From positions 1 through 39,639 of the forward strand of contig CACYQO010000021.1 of NCBI GenBank assembly GCA_902776545.1: DNA of 39,639 nt. The letters are read 5' to 3'. This document shows, one piece after another, positions 1 through 7,267 of the stretch. The number at the start of each line of letters is the position of its first letter. The first letter of the stretch is position 1. The notes beneath the pieces were generated by a model that was not told where the DNA came from, did no database searches, and was given only the letters and a program-made list of their open reading frames with translations. Both the position numbers and the translations under genes were made by a program. This DNA comes from an uncultured Prevotellaceae bacterium (GTDB lineage: Bacteria; Bacteroidota; Bacteroidia; Bacteroidales; Bacteroidaceae).

Positions 1-1
1 G

Positions 2-154
2 TTCCTGGAGAACGAGCGTGGCAGCATCAAGGAGGGCAAGTATGCCGACTTCCTGCTGGTTACCAAGGACGTGCTGACCTGCCCGGTGACGGAGATCCAC
101 GAGGCCAAGCCTGCCGCTACCTATTTTGAGGGGAAGAAAGTCTATGGGAATTAA
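2..154 (+). CDS. C-terminal end of an amidohydrolase paralog, cut by the window edge
   Basis: The reading frame enters from the left edge and stops at TAA 152-154. The 50 visible residues match the end of the complete amidohydrolase at 204-1979: 47 residues in a row are identical, and only the last few differ (VYGN here, FSMNN there). The two DNA copies differ at several third codon positions without changing the protein. This is therefore the upstream member of a tandem gene pair, and its function should follow that of the downstream copy. Nothing can be said about its N-terminus. Confidence 0.85.
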   Translation, partial: FLENERGSIKEGKYADFLLVTKDVLTCPVTEIHEAKPAATYFEGKKVYGN

Positions 155-203
155 GCGTTAAGAATGAAGAGTTGTCGCCTGCGACGATAAAGAATTGAGA
201 ATT

Positions 204-1979
204 ATGAGTTTCACATTGAAAGAGAAAATGTTATCGCTCATCACGGTGATGAGCATGGTGGTTGGTATGGGCATGCTTGCCGGCTGCTCCAGTTCAGACA
301 ACCCAAGCGGTGGAGGCACTGCTCCCGAAAAGGCCGACCTTGTGGTCTATGGCAAGGTGTTCACTTCTGAAGGCAATCAGATTGTAGAAGCCTTTGCCGT
401 AAAGGACGGCAAGTACGTCTATGTGGGCGACAAGGCTGGAGTCAGAGATTATATCGAGGCTGGTAAGACTGAGGTGGTGGACTATACCGGCAAGGGTCTC
501 GTGATGCCCGGCTGCGGCAATGGTCACGCACACTATTCGATGGGGTATGCCCTCCAGTCAATAGGGACGATAGTCAGCAAAGAAGAAAGTGTGGAGTCAT
601 TTCTGACAAAAGTCGTTCCCGGTGCGGTGAAAAAGGCAAGAGATTTAGGGATGAAGACTGTATTCGGCTTCGGATATGATGCGCTGGAGTTCGAGAAAAA
701 CATGCCCACCCGTCAGCAGTTGGACGCCATCTGCAGTGATATTCCTATTTACTTCGCCGACGAGGGAGCCCATAGCGGTATATTCAACACCATTGCCTTG
801 GTCAATGCCGGCATTATGAAGGCCGACGGCACAGTGCTGAAAAAAGAGATAAGCGGCGTTGAAATCGAGATGGGAGCCGACGGTACGCCTACCGGCTTTC
901 TGAAGGAACAGGCTCAGACCTACGTGCGCTCCTTCTTAGACAATGAAAACCTCTTTACCGTGGATATAGCAAAGGATAACTTGGTGAGAGTCCAAGAGCA
1001 TTTGTTGGCAGAGGGCTACACCATGTATCTCGACGGCTGGACCACCTATTTCTTCAACGACAACTTCTACAAGGCCGCCCAGCAGTTGGATGAGGCCGGT
1101 GACATGAAGTTCGTGTTAGGTGCGACCTACGAAATAGACAGTTGGATGGATGTGGATGCTATGTTGGCCAAAGCCGTTAATGCCAAGAAATACGCTTCCA
1201 CCCGAGTAAAGACAAACTGGATCAAACTCTTCATGGACGGTATCGTGGAGACCGGCACCGGATTTGTAGAGCCGCTCTATCCTGACGGACACCAGGGCGT
1301 GGCCAACTGGTCGGAAGAGGAACTGACCGACATCACGCGCAAGGCAAACGACAAGGGCATCACCATGCACGTACACGTGATGGGCAACAAGGGTGTCACG
1401 CGCCTTGTCAATGCTTATATCAACGGTGGAAAGGACGAGATGCGTAACACGCTGGTACATGTGTATAGTGTCAGTGAACCAGACTATCAGCGGATGGCTC
1501 TGCATAACATCTATGCCACCGTAGGCTTGTCCTGGCACCATTTCACCGATAAGATGCAAGAGTCACTGCCAACGATGGTTCCTGCAGGTATGGATGTCAA
1601 GGGCTACCCCTTGAAATCCTTCTTCGACCACGGCGTCAATGTGTCCTCTCACAATGACTATCCGGCATTGGGCGGCGGTCCCGACGATCCGTTCGGCGCC
1701 ATGGAGATAGCCGTGACGGGTGATTTTTATGGCGAAGTGGGAAAACCCTGGTGGACGGAAGACTGCCTCTCCCGCGAGCAGGCCATCACCGCCCTGACCA
1801 TCAACGTAGCCAGGCAGATGTTTCTGGAGAACGAGCGTGGCAGCATCAAGGAGGGCAAGTATGCCGACTTTCTGCTGGTCACCAAAGACGTGCTGACCTG
1901 CCCGGTGACGGAGATCCATGAGGCCAAGCCCGCAGCCACCTACTTCGAAGGCAAGAAGGTGTTCTCGATGAATAACTAA
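204..1979 (+). CDS. amidohydrolase-family lipoprotein (YtcJ-like, amidohydrolase 3)
   Basis: A 591-residue protein. The frame is open from TTG 195, but ATG 204 gives a normal lipoprotein signal: a hydrophobic stretch and a lipobox LAGC with Cys28, so it is probably anchored in an envelope membrane. The metal-dependent amidohydrolase fold is indicated by H108-A-H110 in GHAHYS, by H389-V-H391 in the second half, by the late Asp485 in SSHNDYP, and by the C-terminal KEGKYADFLLV strand usual in this superfamily. YtcJ-like enzymes hydrolyse amide or related C-N bonds; the substrate here is unknown. A near-identical paralog ends 49 nt upstream, which points to tandem duplication. A 30-nt palindromic repeat begins 6 nt behind the stop. 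The family call is firm and the reaction is not. Confidence 0.85.
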   Translation: MSFTLKEKMLSLITVMSMVVGMGMLAGCSSSDNPSGGGTAPEKADLVVYGKVFTSEGNQIVEAFAVKDGKYVYVGDKAGVRDYIEAGKTEVVDYTGKGLVMPGCGNGHAHYSMGYALQSIGTIVSKEESVESFLTKVVPGAVKKARDLGMKTVFGFGYDALEFEKNMPTRQQLDAICSDIPIYFADEGAHSGIFNTIALVNAGIMKADGTVLKKEISGVEIEMGADGTPTGFLKEQAQTYVRSFLDNENLFTVDIAKDNLVRVQEHLLAEGYTMYLDGWTTYFFNDNFYKAAQQLDEAGDMKFVLGATYEIDSWMDVDAMLAKAVNAKKYASTRVKTNWIKLFMDGIVETGTGFVEPLYPDGHQGVANWSEEELTDITRKANDKGITMHVHVMGNKGVTRLVNAYINGGKDEMRNTLVHVYSVSEPDYQRMALHNIYATVGLSWHHFTDKMQESLPTMVPAGMDVKGYPLKSFFDHGVNVSSHNDYPALGGGPDDPFGAMEIAVTGDFYGEVGKPWWTEDCLSREQAITALTINVARQMFLENERGSIKEGKYADFLLVTKDVLTCPVTEIHEAKPAATYFEGKKVFSMNN

Positions 1980-1985
1980 CAAGAA

Positions 1986-2015
1986 GGACACAAAAGGGTC
2001 AGGCACTTCTGTGTC
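1986..2015 (+). repeat. 30-nt palindromic repeat (GACACAAAAGGG family), copy 1
   Basis: An imperfect palindrome with ends GGACACA and TGTGTC and core AGGGTCAGGCACTT. It starts 6 nt after the amidohydrolase stop. A second copy on the other strand lies at 36258-36287, just behind the MNT gene, in the same orientation relative to the gene it follows. It has REP-like size and placement. Confidence 0.7.
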
Positions 2016-2026
2016 GTAATATGAGA

Positions 2027-2068
2027 AGGAGGGCGGTGCATTCGCAATAGCGGAAGCGCCGCCCTCCT
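2027..2068 (+). terminator. strong GC-rich hairpin behind the amidohydrolase
   Basis: A 13-bp stem, AGGAGGGCGGTGC against GCGCCGCCCTCCT with one G-U pair, and a 16-nt loop. No T-run follows, so it is at best a weak intrinsic terminator or an mRNA 3' stabiliser. It lies between the amidohydrolase gene and the antisense FISUMP remnant. Confidence 0.4.
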
Positions 2069-2116
2069 CGGGGTTATGTTACGGCTCACGCAGTGTGCCG
2101 TCCATAGGATTGAATA

Positions 2117-2350
2117 CTACTTAACATCGCGCACAAGGCGAACAGCGCTACCGAAGCGCCTACCAGCACCAGTATTAGGAGACACTGCATTACCAGCTAT
2201 GTACATCTGATTGGCATTAGCACTGGAACCGCTTTCTGTGCCCCCTTTCGTAGAAGACCAGTAGTATAGCCTGCCATCAGGAGCTTCGACTGAAGTATCA
2301 TCGCTCGCATAACGATGACCAGTTGTTGGCAGGAAAACAACACCGAGGGA
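2117..2350 (-). pseudogene. remnant of a FISUMP-domain surface protein (C-terminus only)
   Basis: Read on the minus strand, the frame gives LPTTGHRYASDD, GRLYYWSST, SPNTGAGRRFGSAVRLVRDVK and a TAG stop. This is the typical end of the Fibrobacter succinogenes major paralogous (FISUMP) domain found in many Bacteroidetes cell-surface and lipoproteins (a W-S-S motif, then RLVR at the end). About 78 codons remain, with no start and no N-terminal domain. The open frame is lost where the 39-nt repeat at 2346 begins, so the repeat marks the break. It is not expected to be functional. Confidence 0.75.
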
Positions 2351-2443
2351 TCAAGGGGACAGGTCATTGATTTTTTTCTCCAAAAAGTTTGTGAATTCCC
2401 ATAAAGGGATCAAGGGGACAGGTCATTGATTTTTTTCTCCAAA
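2346..2443 (+). repeat. two identical 39-nt direct repeats, 20 nt apart
   Basis: Copies at 2346-2384 and 2405-2443 are identical, beginning AGGGATCAAGGGGACAGG and continuing TCATTGA, a T-run and CTCCAAA. An inverted, partly decayed version of the GATCAAGGGGACAGG part is visible at about 2499-2520. With only two copies and no cas genes, this is not a CRISPR. The GGGACAGG core resembles the REP sequences near the RAYT gene at 35344. Confidence 0.75.
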
Positions 2444-2446
2444 TTA

Positions 2447-2494
2447 GTCACGGGGACAGGTGCTTGGGTATACCCAGATGCCTGTCCCCGCGAC
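2447..2494 (+). repeat. 48-nt palindromic hairpin, REP-like
   Basis: The outer arms GTCACGGGGACAGGT and GCCTGTCCCCGCGAC pair with few mismatches, and the centre holds the perfect palindrome GGGTATACCC. It follows directly after the 39-nt direct repeats. The GGGGACAGG core links it to the other REP-like elements here. It contains no gene. Confidence 0.65.
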
Positions 2495-2540
2495 TACTTT
2501 CCCTGTCCCCCCTGATCGACACAATTTTTTTGAGATAAAC

Positions 2541-2571
2541 TTGCAAATCTCAAAATTATTCCTTATTTTTG
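2541..2571 (+). promoter_or_regulatory. Bacteroidetes-type promoter for the peptide/pyrophosphatase/WYL operon
   Basis: TTG at 2541-2543, a 20-nt spacer, then TATTTTTG at 2564-2571. This fits the known -33/-7 pattern TTTG-(19-21)-TAnnTTTG. Transcription would begin near 2577, about 18 nt before the ATG at 2595. Confidence 0.65.
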
Positions 2572-2594
2572 CACTCGAAAGAAAATCGCTGTCT

Positions 2595-2705
2595 ATGAGT
2601 AGCCAAGTAATGCAACAAAGAATAGCCGACTATTTCAAGACCCAGCTCAACAAGAACCCTGAGAAAGGTGGCGGCGGTAAGTTGGAGGACTCGGCGAAGA
2701 ACTAA
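2595..2705 (+). CDS. 36-residue peptide of unknown function
   Basis: Starts MSSQVMQQRIADYF and ends with a basic, Gly-rich tail (KGGGGKLEDSAKN). The frame is open further upstream, but the promoter at 2541-2571 places the RNA start just before ATG 2595, which makes this the likely start. The N-terminal half could form an amphipathic helix; there is no signal peptide. It lies 16 nt before the lipoprotein pyrophosphatase gene and would be co-transcribed with it. I do not recognise a family. It could be a leader peptide. Confidence 0.5.
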   Translation: MSSQVMQQRIADYFKTQLNKNPEKGGGGKLEDSAKN

Positions 2706-2721
2706 GTAAAAAATAATTATT

Positions 2722-3840
2722 ATGAAAAGATTTTTCCAATGGTTGATGGCAGTAGCACTGATGTGCAGCTCAACAGTGTTTACATCGTGCTCCAACGGTG
2801 ACAATCCCTCCATAGGCCCGACGTACGAACCGGGTTCTGCATACCGAGCCGTGTTGCAGTCGCTGGACTGGGGGCAGGACACGACATTCGTTTATGGCCA
2901 CAAAGTGCCTGATGTGGATGCTGTATGCTCAGCGCTGAGTTATGCCAGACTGATGAGAGCGTTAGGTTATAACTGCAAGGCAAAGGTCTCAAGTCCCATC
3001 AATCGTGAGACAGAGTACATCGCCCAGCGGCTCGGGTTCGATGTGCCGGAGTTGAAGACCTTTGTGGCTGCCGACACGCGGCTGATACTGACCGACCACA
3101 GCGACTATGCCCAGTGTGTGGACGGTGCCAAGCAGGCCAGGATACTGCAGAAGATAGACCACCACGTGGAGGGCGACATCAAGGACAGCAGCATCCCATA
3201 CGTACGCCGCAAGATGATTGGCGCCACCTGTACCATTATTTACGAGTGCTATAAAGAACTGAACATTCCCATTGACGACGAAACGGCCAAGATACTGCTG
3301 GCTGGACTGCTTTCCGACACCCGAAACCTAACCAAGGCCGCAACCCAGCACGAGGATTCCGTGGCGTGGACTGATCTTGTCTCCTTACTGAAGTTGGAGG
3401 ACGAGGTGGCCGAGATTAGCCGCCAGATGAGCGAGGCCGGCAGTAACTACGACGGCATGAGTGACAGTGCGATTTTTGTGTCCGACTATAAGGGGTACGA
3501 TATTGGAGGTAAATCCATCGGCATCGGGTCGCTGAAATGCAAGGTCGAAGAGGCAGAGGACTTCGTAAACCGCATGCTGTCCGTGCTGCCCATGGTGCTG
3601 AGCGACAACGGGCTCGACATGCTATTTGCCAAGATCGATATCAATGTGCCTAATCCCGACAAGAGCGATCTCGACAACCCTACCGTGAAGGACGGCTTCT
3701 ACTTCATCTATTATGGCGAAGGGGCGCAAGCTGTGGCCGAGACCCTCTTCGGTCCCTCAATCCGCGAAGGTGTAACCTACACCAAAGAGGCTCTGTCACG
3801 CAAACAGATTGTTCCGCTAATTACGGAAATAATGCAATAA
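2722..3840 (+). CDS. family II (DHH/DHHA2) inorganic pyrophosphatase with a lipoprotein signal
   Basis: A 372-residue protein. The DHH-family active-site motifs of manganese-dependent PpaC pyrophosphatases are present in order: GH60KVPD64VD66, TD125H126S, ID146H147H148, LLSD199T, and near the C-terminus SR360K361Q, the Arg-Lys pair that binds substrate in the DHHA2 domain. PpaC enzymes hydrolyse pyrophosphate to phosphate in the cytoplasm. This one instead begins MKRFFQWLM, a hydrophobic stretch and VFTSC23, a typical lipobox followed by a Ser/Asn/Asp-rich linker, so it should be exported and lipidated. With the signal removed, the length is that of a normal family II enzyme. Its real substrate outside the cytoplasm (pyrophosphate or a nucleotide/phosphoester) is open. 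It is followed after 6 nt by a WYL regulator. Confidence 0.85.
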   Translation: MKRFFQWLMAVALMCSSTVFTSCSNGDNPSIGPTYEPGSAYRAVLQSLDWGQDTTFVYGHKVPDVDAVCSALSYARLMRALGYNCKAKVSSPINRETEYIAQRLGFDVPELKTFVAADTRLILTDHSDYAQCVDGAKQARILQKIDHHVEGDIKDSSIPYVRRKMIGATCTIIYECYKELNIPIDDETAKILLAGLLSDTRNLTKAATQHEDSVAWTDLVSLLKLEDEVAEISRQMSEAGSNYDGMSDSAIFVSDYKGYDIGGKSIGIGSLKCKVEEAEDFVNRMLSVLPMVLSDNGLDMLFAKIDINVPNPDKSDLDNPTVKDGFYFIYYGEGAQAVAETLFGPSIREGVTYTKEALSRKQIVPLITEIMQ

Positions 3841-3846
3841 TCAGGC

Positions 3847-4734
3847 ATGACCAACGGGCAAGTATTCAAGCACTATGTGTGGATCGTGAACACGCTGCGG
3901 CATGGCGGGCGGCTGACGCTGAACGACCTGAACGAGCGGTGGGTGAACGACGAGGTGGCCGACGGCAACCCGCTGCCCCGGAGCAGCTTCAACAAATACC
4001 GCACGGCCATCATCGACATGTTCGGACTCCGCATCGAGTGCGACAAGTGCCACCGCTATTATATCAGCAACCCCGGCAACCTGAACGGCGACCGCCTGAA
4101 ACAGTGGATGCTCTCTACGCTGACCACGGGTCTGACGCTGAGCAGCAGCACGGCCATCAGAGACAGCATCATCCTGGAGCACGTGCCCGCCGGCTATGAA
4201 TTCCTGCCGGTGATCCTGCAGGCCATCCGCGAGGCGCGCACCATCTCGATGGGCTATCAGAAGTTCGGCTTCGAACCTTATACGAAGCCCGTGGATCCCT
4301 ACGCCGTGAAGCTGTTCCACCAGCGGTGGTATCTGCTGGCCGACAACCGCGAGCGCATGTCGATCTACGCCCTCGACCGTATGCGCTCTGCCACGCTGAC
4401 GGAGGAGCGCTTCGTGCGCCCTGCCGACTTCTCGCCCGAGGCCTATTTCGCCGAGTACTTCGGCGTGATCACCGACGGCACGCCGATGGAGCACGTGGTG
4501 GTGAGGGCCTACGGCAAGATGGCCAGTCTGCTGCGCACGCTGCCCCTGCACGCCACGCAGCGCGAACTGAAGGGTGGCGACGGCTATACGGACTTCTCGA
4601 TAGACATCCGTCCGACGGTGGACTTCGTGAGCGAGCTGCTGTCGAAGATCGACGGCCTCGACGTGCTGGAGCCTGCCAGCCTAAAGGCGAGAATACGCGG
4701 CATCATGGAGGCGGCATTGGCGCGGAATCCGTGA
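3847..4734 (+). CDS. WYL-domain transcriptional regulator
   Basis: A 295-residue protein with an N-terminal DNA-binding part (roughly residues 1-65; a divergent helix-turn-helix around LTLNDLNERWV and SSFNKYRTAI) and a central WYL domain with QRW161Y162L163 in the expected strand context, then a C-terminal WCX-like extension (residues about 210-290). WYL proteins sense ligands, often nucleotides or nucleic acid, and control transcription. Only 6 nt separate it from the pyrophosphatase stop, so the two are co-transcribed and it may regulate this operon. A long inverted repeat follows at 4766-4807. Confidence 0.85.
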   Translation: MTNGQVFKHYVWIVNTLRHGGRLTLNDLNERWVNDEVADGNPLPRSSFNKYRTAIIDMFGLRIECDKCHRYYISNPGNLNGDRLKQWMLSTLTTGLTLSSSTAIRDSIILEHVPAGYEFLPVILQAIREARTISMGYQKFGFEPYTKPVDPYAVKLFHQRWYLLADNRERMSIYALDRMRSATLTEERFVRPADFSPEAYFAEYFGVITDGTPMEHVVVRAYGKMASLLRTLPLHATQRELKGGDGYTDFSIDIRPTVDFVSELLSKIDGLDVLEPASLKARIRGIMEAALARNP

Positions 4735-4765
4735 ACAATAGTTAAATTTTCACCGATAGAATGTT

Positions 4766-4813
4766 AAAATCGGCATCAGTACACAATTAGTGTACAGTGC
4801 CGATTTTACTTTG
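4766..4813 (+). promoter_or_regulatory. inverted repeat overlapping a -7-like element
   Basis: AAAATCGGCA with GTACAC on the left pairs with GTGTAC and TGCCGATTTT on the right (4766-4807). The repeat runs straight into TACTTTG, a near-match to the Bacteroidetes -7 element. It could end the WYL transcript and act as an operator or start site for the small genes that follow. No clear -33 element is seen. Confidence 0.45.
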
Positions 4814-4841
4814 CGGCCATAAACCAATAATGATATGAATT

Positions 4842-4931
4842 ATGGCAGGATTATTTTTCATTTTTGTGATGATGGTAGCACTCGTCGGCATGGCGGGCGA
4901 CTACGCGGATTGTTTAATTGGCAATAACTAA
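4842..4931 (+). CDS. 29-residue hydrophobic peptide
   Basis: ATG 4842 to TAA 4929-4931 encodes MAGLFFIFVMMVALVGMAGD followed by a short polar tail. It is almost entirely one predicted membrane span. It lies 30 nt after the TACTTTG element and 12 nt before the coiled-coil gene. Tiny membrane peptides often accompany DUF3987/HU-like modules in this group, but I cannot assign it to a known family. It may be chance. Confidence 0.35.
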   Translation: MAGLFFIFVMMVALVGMAGDYADCLIGNN

Positions 4932-4943
4932 AAAAAGAAGAAA

Positions 4944-5375
4944 ATGGACATTGAATTATTGAGAGACTGGGCATGCGATGCCAGGCGCGCTTTGGAGAAC
5001 GAGCTCGACCGCCTGAAAGCGAAGGCAGAGCAGCTGAGTGACTTCATGCGGGTGATGGAGGCTACCGACGAGCTGATATCGAAGCTCGACGACCAGCAGA
5101 AGCTGCTGGAACGCATGCAGGCAGAGATTGACCAACAGAGTGAGGAGCGGGATGCGAAGCAGCGGGAGATAGACGATCTGCGGATGCAGCTGGTGGAGGC
5201 CAGGGAGGGTCGCCTGCTGGAGGCGCAGAGCGAGTTTCAGGAGCGTCAGCCCCGACCGACTGAGATCCACAACCACTTCGAGTCGGGCAGCAGTGCTCAG
5301 GTGTTTAACAGCAAAGTAACAGGAAAAATCAAAGACAAGAAGAAATGGAAAAGAAGCAACAAGAAAATCGTGTAG
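4944..5375 (+). CDS. coiled-coil protein with C-terminal NHFESGS motif, unknown function
   Basis: A 143-residue protein. Residues about 10-100 have heptad-like Leu/Ile/Met spacing with many Glu, Gln, Lys and Arg, so a long coiled coil is likely. The tail carries NHFESGSSAQVFN and a strongly basic end. The next gene begins with a closely related motif, NHYEAGSNCQVFN, and overlaps this gene by 31 nt, which suggests translational coupling and partner proteins. There is no signal peptide. I do not recognise the family. It is the first sizeable gene of accessory module A. Confidence 0.6.
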   Translation: MDIELLRDWACDARRALENELDRLKAKAEQLSDFMRVMEATDELISKLDDQQKLLERMQAEIDQQSEERDAKQREIDDLRMQLVEAREGRLLEAQSEFQERQPRPTEIHNHFESGSSAQVFNSKVTGKIKDKKKWKRSNKKIV

Positions 5376-5803
5376 TGAATCACTACGAGGCAGGCTCGAA
5401 CTGCCAGGTGTTCAACGGCGACATCACCAACTGCGTGTTTGCCATGCCGGGTTCTAACGTGACGCAGCAGGCCGTCCCGTCGCCGCCGGCCGCCCCGTCG
5501 CCGGAAACGGCATCAGACGGACAGACTCGCTTGTGTGAAGATGAGCGCGACGAAGAACTGTTTCACTTTATCCATCCCGCGATACAGCGTGAGCAGGAGT
5601 GGGCCATCCACGACGAGGTGAAGCATCTGGTGGCGAGGCATAGCATGCAGGATATCTGCCAGTATCTGCAACAGATGGCCTCGGAGATGAAAATCCTGCT
5701 GCCGCTGATGCCGTCGGTGGCGTACGCAGAACTGGTGCGCATGGGCATGCCTCAGCGTGTAGGCTATAACGAAAGCACATTCAGAAAATACTATAGCCGC
5801 TAA
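5345..5803 (+). CDS. unknown protein with N-terminal NHYEAGS motif
   Basis: A 152-residue protein. The N-terminus (residues about 10-40) has NHYEAGSNCQVFNGDITN, related to the tail of the preceding protein. A Pro/Ala/Ser-rich linker follows (PSPPAAPSP), then a helical C-terminal domain (about residues 70-152) ending in FRKYYSR. The C-terminal part, with VGYNESTFRKYY, resembles small DNA-associated domains of mobile Bacteroidetes genes, but this is only an impression. The gene overlaps the coiled-coil gene by 31 nt, and a strong terminator follows at 5825-5857. Confidence 0.6.
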   Translation: MEKKQQENRVVNHYEAGSNCQVFNGDITNCVFAMPGSNVTQQAVPSPPAAPSPETASDGQTRLCEDERDEELFHFIHPAIQREQEWAIHDEVKHLVARHSMQDICQYLQQMASEMKILLPLMPSVAYAELVRMGMPQRVGYNESTFRKYYSR

Positions 5804-5824
5804 TGGCTGCGGAAACACAAGGTA

Positions 5825-5857
5825 AGCATCAGAACCGACGTTCTGGTGCTTTTTTTT
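5825..5857 (+). terminator. Rho-independent terminator
   Basis: Stem AGCATCAGAAC against GTTCTGGTGCT (one G-U pair), loop CGAC, followed by a run of eight T. It ends the transcript of the two NH(F/Y)E(S/A)GS genes, 22 nt after the second stop. Confidence 0.85.
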
Positions 5858-5870
5858 GTGCTTTGTCGGG

Positions 5871-5913
5871 AACAATTCAGAACAATGCAGAACAATTCAG
5901 AACAATGCTGAAC
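5871..5913 (+). repeat. tandem 10-nt repeats
   Basis: AACAATTCAG and AACAATGCAG alternate through four units. It lies between the terminator and the promoter of the antirepressor gene, so it may be a target for a regulator or just a simple repeat. Confidence 0.6.
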
Positions 5914-5953
5914 AGGGTGCTCCAAAAGTGATACAGGGAACGGGAGCATGTCG

Positions 5954-5961
5954 TAACTTTG
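5954..5961 (+). promoter_or_regulatory. -7 element of the antirepressor gene promoter
   Basis: TAACTTTG matches TAnnTTTG exactly. No convincing TTTG is found 20 nt upstream. Transcription would begin near 5967, ahead of possible starts at 5976 and 6036. Confidence 0.5.
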
Positions 5962-6035
5962 CATCAAAGAAAAATATGGTAGTAACAACGTATGGTCGTC
6001 TGAAAGGGGGCGACGTAAAACAACATTATTATATT

Positions 6036-6722
6036 ATGGAACAAACAACAACCATCGAAGTGAAGATGAACAAATGTTTCAATCACTTCAACAATGAGAA
6101 CAGCAACGCAGCCGACGTTGAGCCTCGCATGACCTCGCTGGAGATTGCGACGCTGACCGGCAAGCAGCATAATGATGTGCTGAAAGCCATCCGAAAGATG
6201 GAGCCAGCCTGGGAGAAAGTACAAGGAGGAAAATTTTCCCTCTTGCAGAAAACCTACGATCTGCCGAACGGCGGGAAGAAGTTGATGCCCTACTACTCGC
6301 TGAAGAAAATCGAGACGCTCTACATCGCCACGAAGTTCAACGACGAGGCACGAGCAAGACTGGTGATCAGATGGGAGGAACTGGAGAGAAATTTGAGGAG
6401 AGATGTTTCGAGGACAGATGTGTCGAGGGTGCTGAGCGCACTCAACGAGGAGGCGGAGGACACGCTCACGGCGACACAGGTGGCCAAGACGTTCAACATG
6501 ACGGTCTACGACTTCAACATGGTGTTGCGCGACATGGGCATCCAATACCGGCGCCACGGACGGTGGAACCTCGTCGACGAACTGCAGGGCCGGGGACTGA
6601 CGGCGATGCGCACACACGTGTCGTACTCGCTGAAGGGGGAACGGAAGGTGAAGAACTACATGACGTGGACGATGGCAGGGCTGCACTATCTGAACTCGAA
6701 ACTGGGGTATCCTAATTTTTGA
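6036..6722 (+). CDS. Rha/KilAC-type phage antirepressor
   Basis: The chosen start, ATG 6036, gives 228 residues; ATG 5976 in the same frame is possible and adds 20. The N-terminal half (about residues 30-125) matches the Rha phage regulatory family: MTSLEIATLTGKQHNDVLKA with a helix-turn-helix, then YYSLKKIETLYIATKF. The C-terminal half (about 135-228) is a KilAC/ANT domain: TATQVAKTFNM, MGIQYRRHGRWNL, and a closing MTWTMAGLHYL. Such proteins inactivate phage repressors or switch phage gene sets. It heads a run of three genes with a lysozyme and a DUF3987 protein, so this piece has a phage or satellite origin. Confidence 0.8.
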   Translation: MEQTTTIEVKMNKCFNHFNNENSNAADVEPRMTSLEIATLTGKQHNDVLKAIRKMEPAWEKVQGGKFSLLQKTYDLPNGGKKLMPYYSLKKIETLYIATKFNDEARARLVIRWEELERNLRRDVSRTDVSRVLSALNEEAEDTLTATQVAKTFNMTVYDFNMVLRDMGIQYRRHGRWNLVDELQGRGLTAMRTHVSYSLKGERKVKNYMTWTMAGLHYLNSKLGYPNF

Positions 6723-6758
6723 GATGATTAAAAGAAAAAGAAGAATAGGAGTATAAGA

Positions 6759-7247
6759 ATGATGAGAGTAAGTAAAACTTGTTTGGGGAAATTGAAGGAG
6801 TTTGAGGGTCTGCGCAAAGAGGCGTACTACGATGCAGCCGGGGTGCCGACGATCGGCTACGGACATACGCGTGGCGTCAGGATGGGCGACGTGATCAGCG
6901 AGTACTGGGCGGAGATGTTCCTGAAGGCAGACCTGTATGATGTGGAGAAGCAGGTGGATTCGCTGGGAATGAAATTGAACCAGCCGCAGTTCGACGCGTT
7001 GGTCTCGTTTGCGTTCAACCTCGGATTTTATAAGCTGAAGACCTCGACCCTATTGAAGACCATCCGCGAAGGCGGTTCGATGCACGCCATCATGAAGGAG
7101 TTCCGACGCTGGGTGTATGCTGGGGGAAAGGTGCAGCCGGGACTTGTGAAGCGCAGAGAGTGGGAGGCCAGACGGTTCTTCGACCACGATGAACTGGAGG
7201 CCATGAAGCGCCGCGACTGGTCAGACTTCCACAGAGGCGAGAATTGA
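6759..7247 (+). CDS. GH24 phage-type lysozyme
   Basis: A 162-residue protein. The catalytic triad of T4-type lysozymes is clear: E16 in KEFEGLRK, D25 eight residues later in YYDAAG, and T31 in PTIGYGHT (E-x8-D-x5-T). The later NQPQFDALVSFAFNLG segment is also typical of the family. It cleaves the glycan strand of peptidoglycan. No signal peptide is present, so it needs a holin or lysis to reach the wall, and no holin is apparent nearby. The start could be either of two adjacent ATGs (6759 or 6762). It lies 36 nt after the antirepressor and 20 nt before the DUF3987 gene. Confidence 0.9.
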   Translation: MMRVSKTCLGKLKEFEGLRKEAYYDAAGVPTIGYGHTRGVRMGDVISEYWAEMFLKADLYDVEKQVDSLGMKLNQPQFDALVSFAFNLGFYKLKTSTLLKTIREGGSMHAIMKEFRRWVYAGGKVQPGLVKRREWEARRFFDHDELEAMKRRDWSDFHRGEN

Positions 7248-7267
7248 AAGAAGAATCAGTATAGAGA

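Noticed and set aside
2346-2443. Two identical repeats separated by 20 nt resembling a CRISPR unit
   Set aside because: Only two copies, short gap, no cas genes nearby, and the repeat contains a T-run and belongs with the hairpin at 2447.
3841-4551. Minus-strand frame of 236 codons opposite the WYL gene
   Set aside because: The WYL motif and start are on the plus strand; the antisense frame is His/Arg/Val-rich without motifs.
5856-6035. N-terminal extension of the antirepressor gene
   Set aside because: It contains the terminator-distal repeats and the promoter itself; the RNA should begin near 5967, and the family domain starts after 6036.
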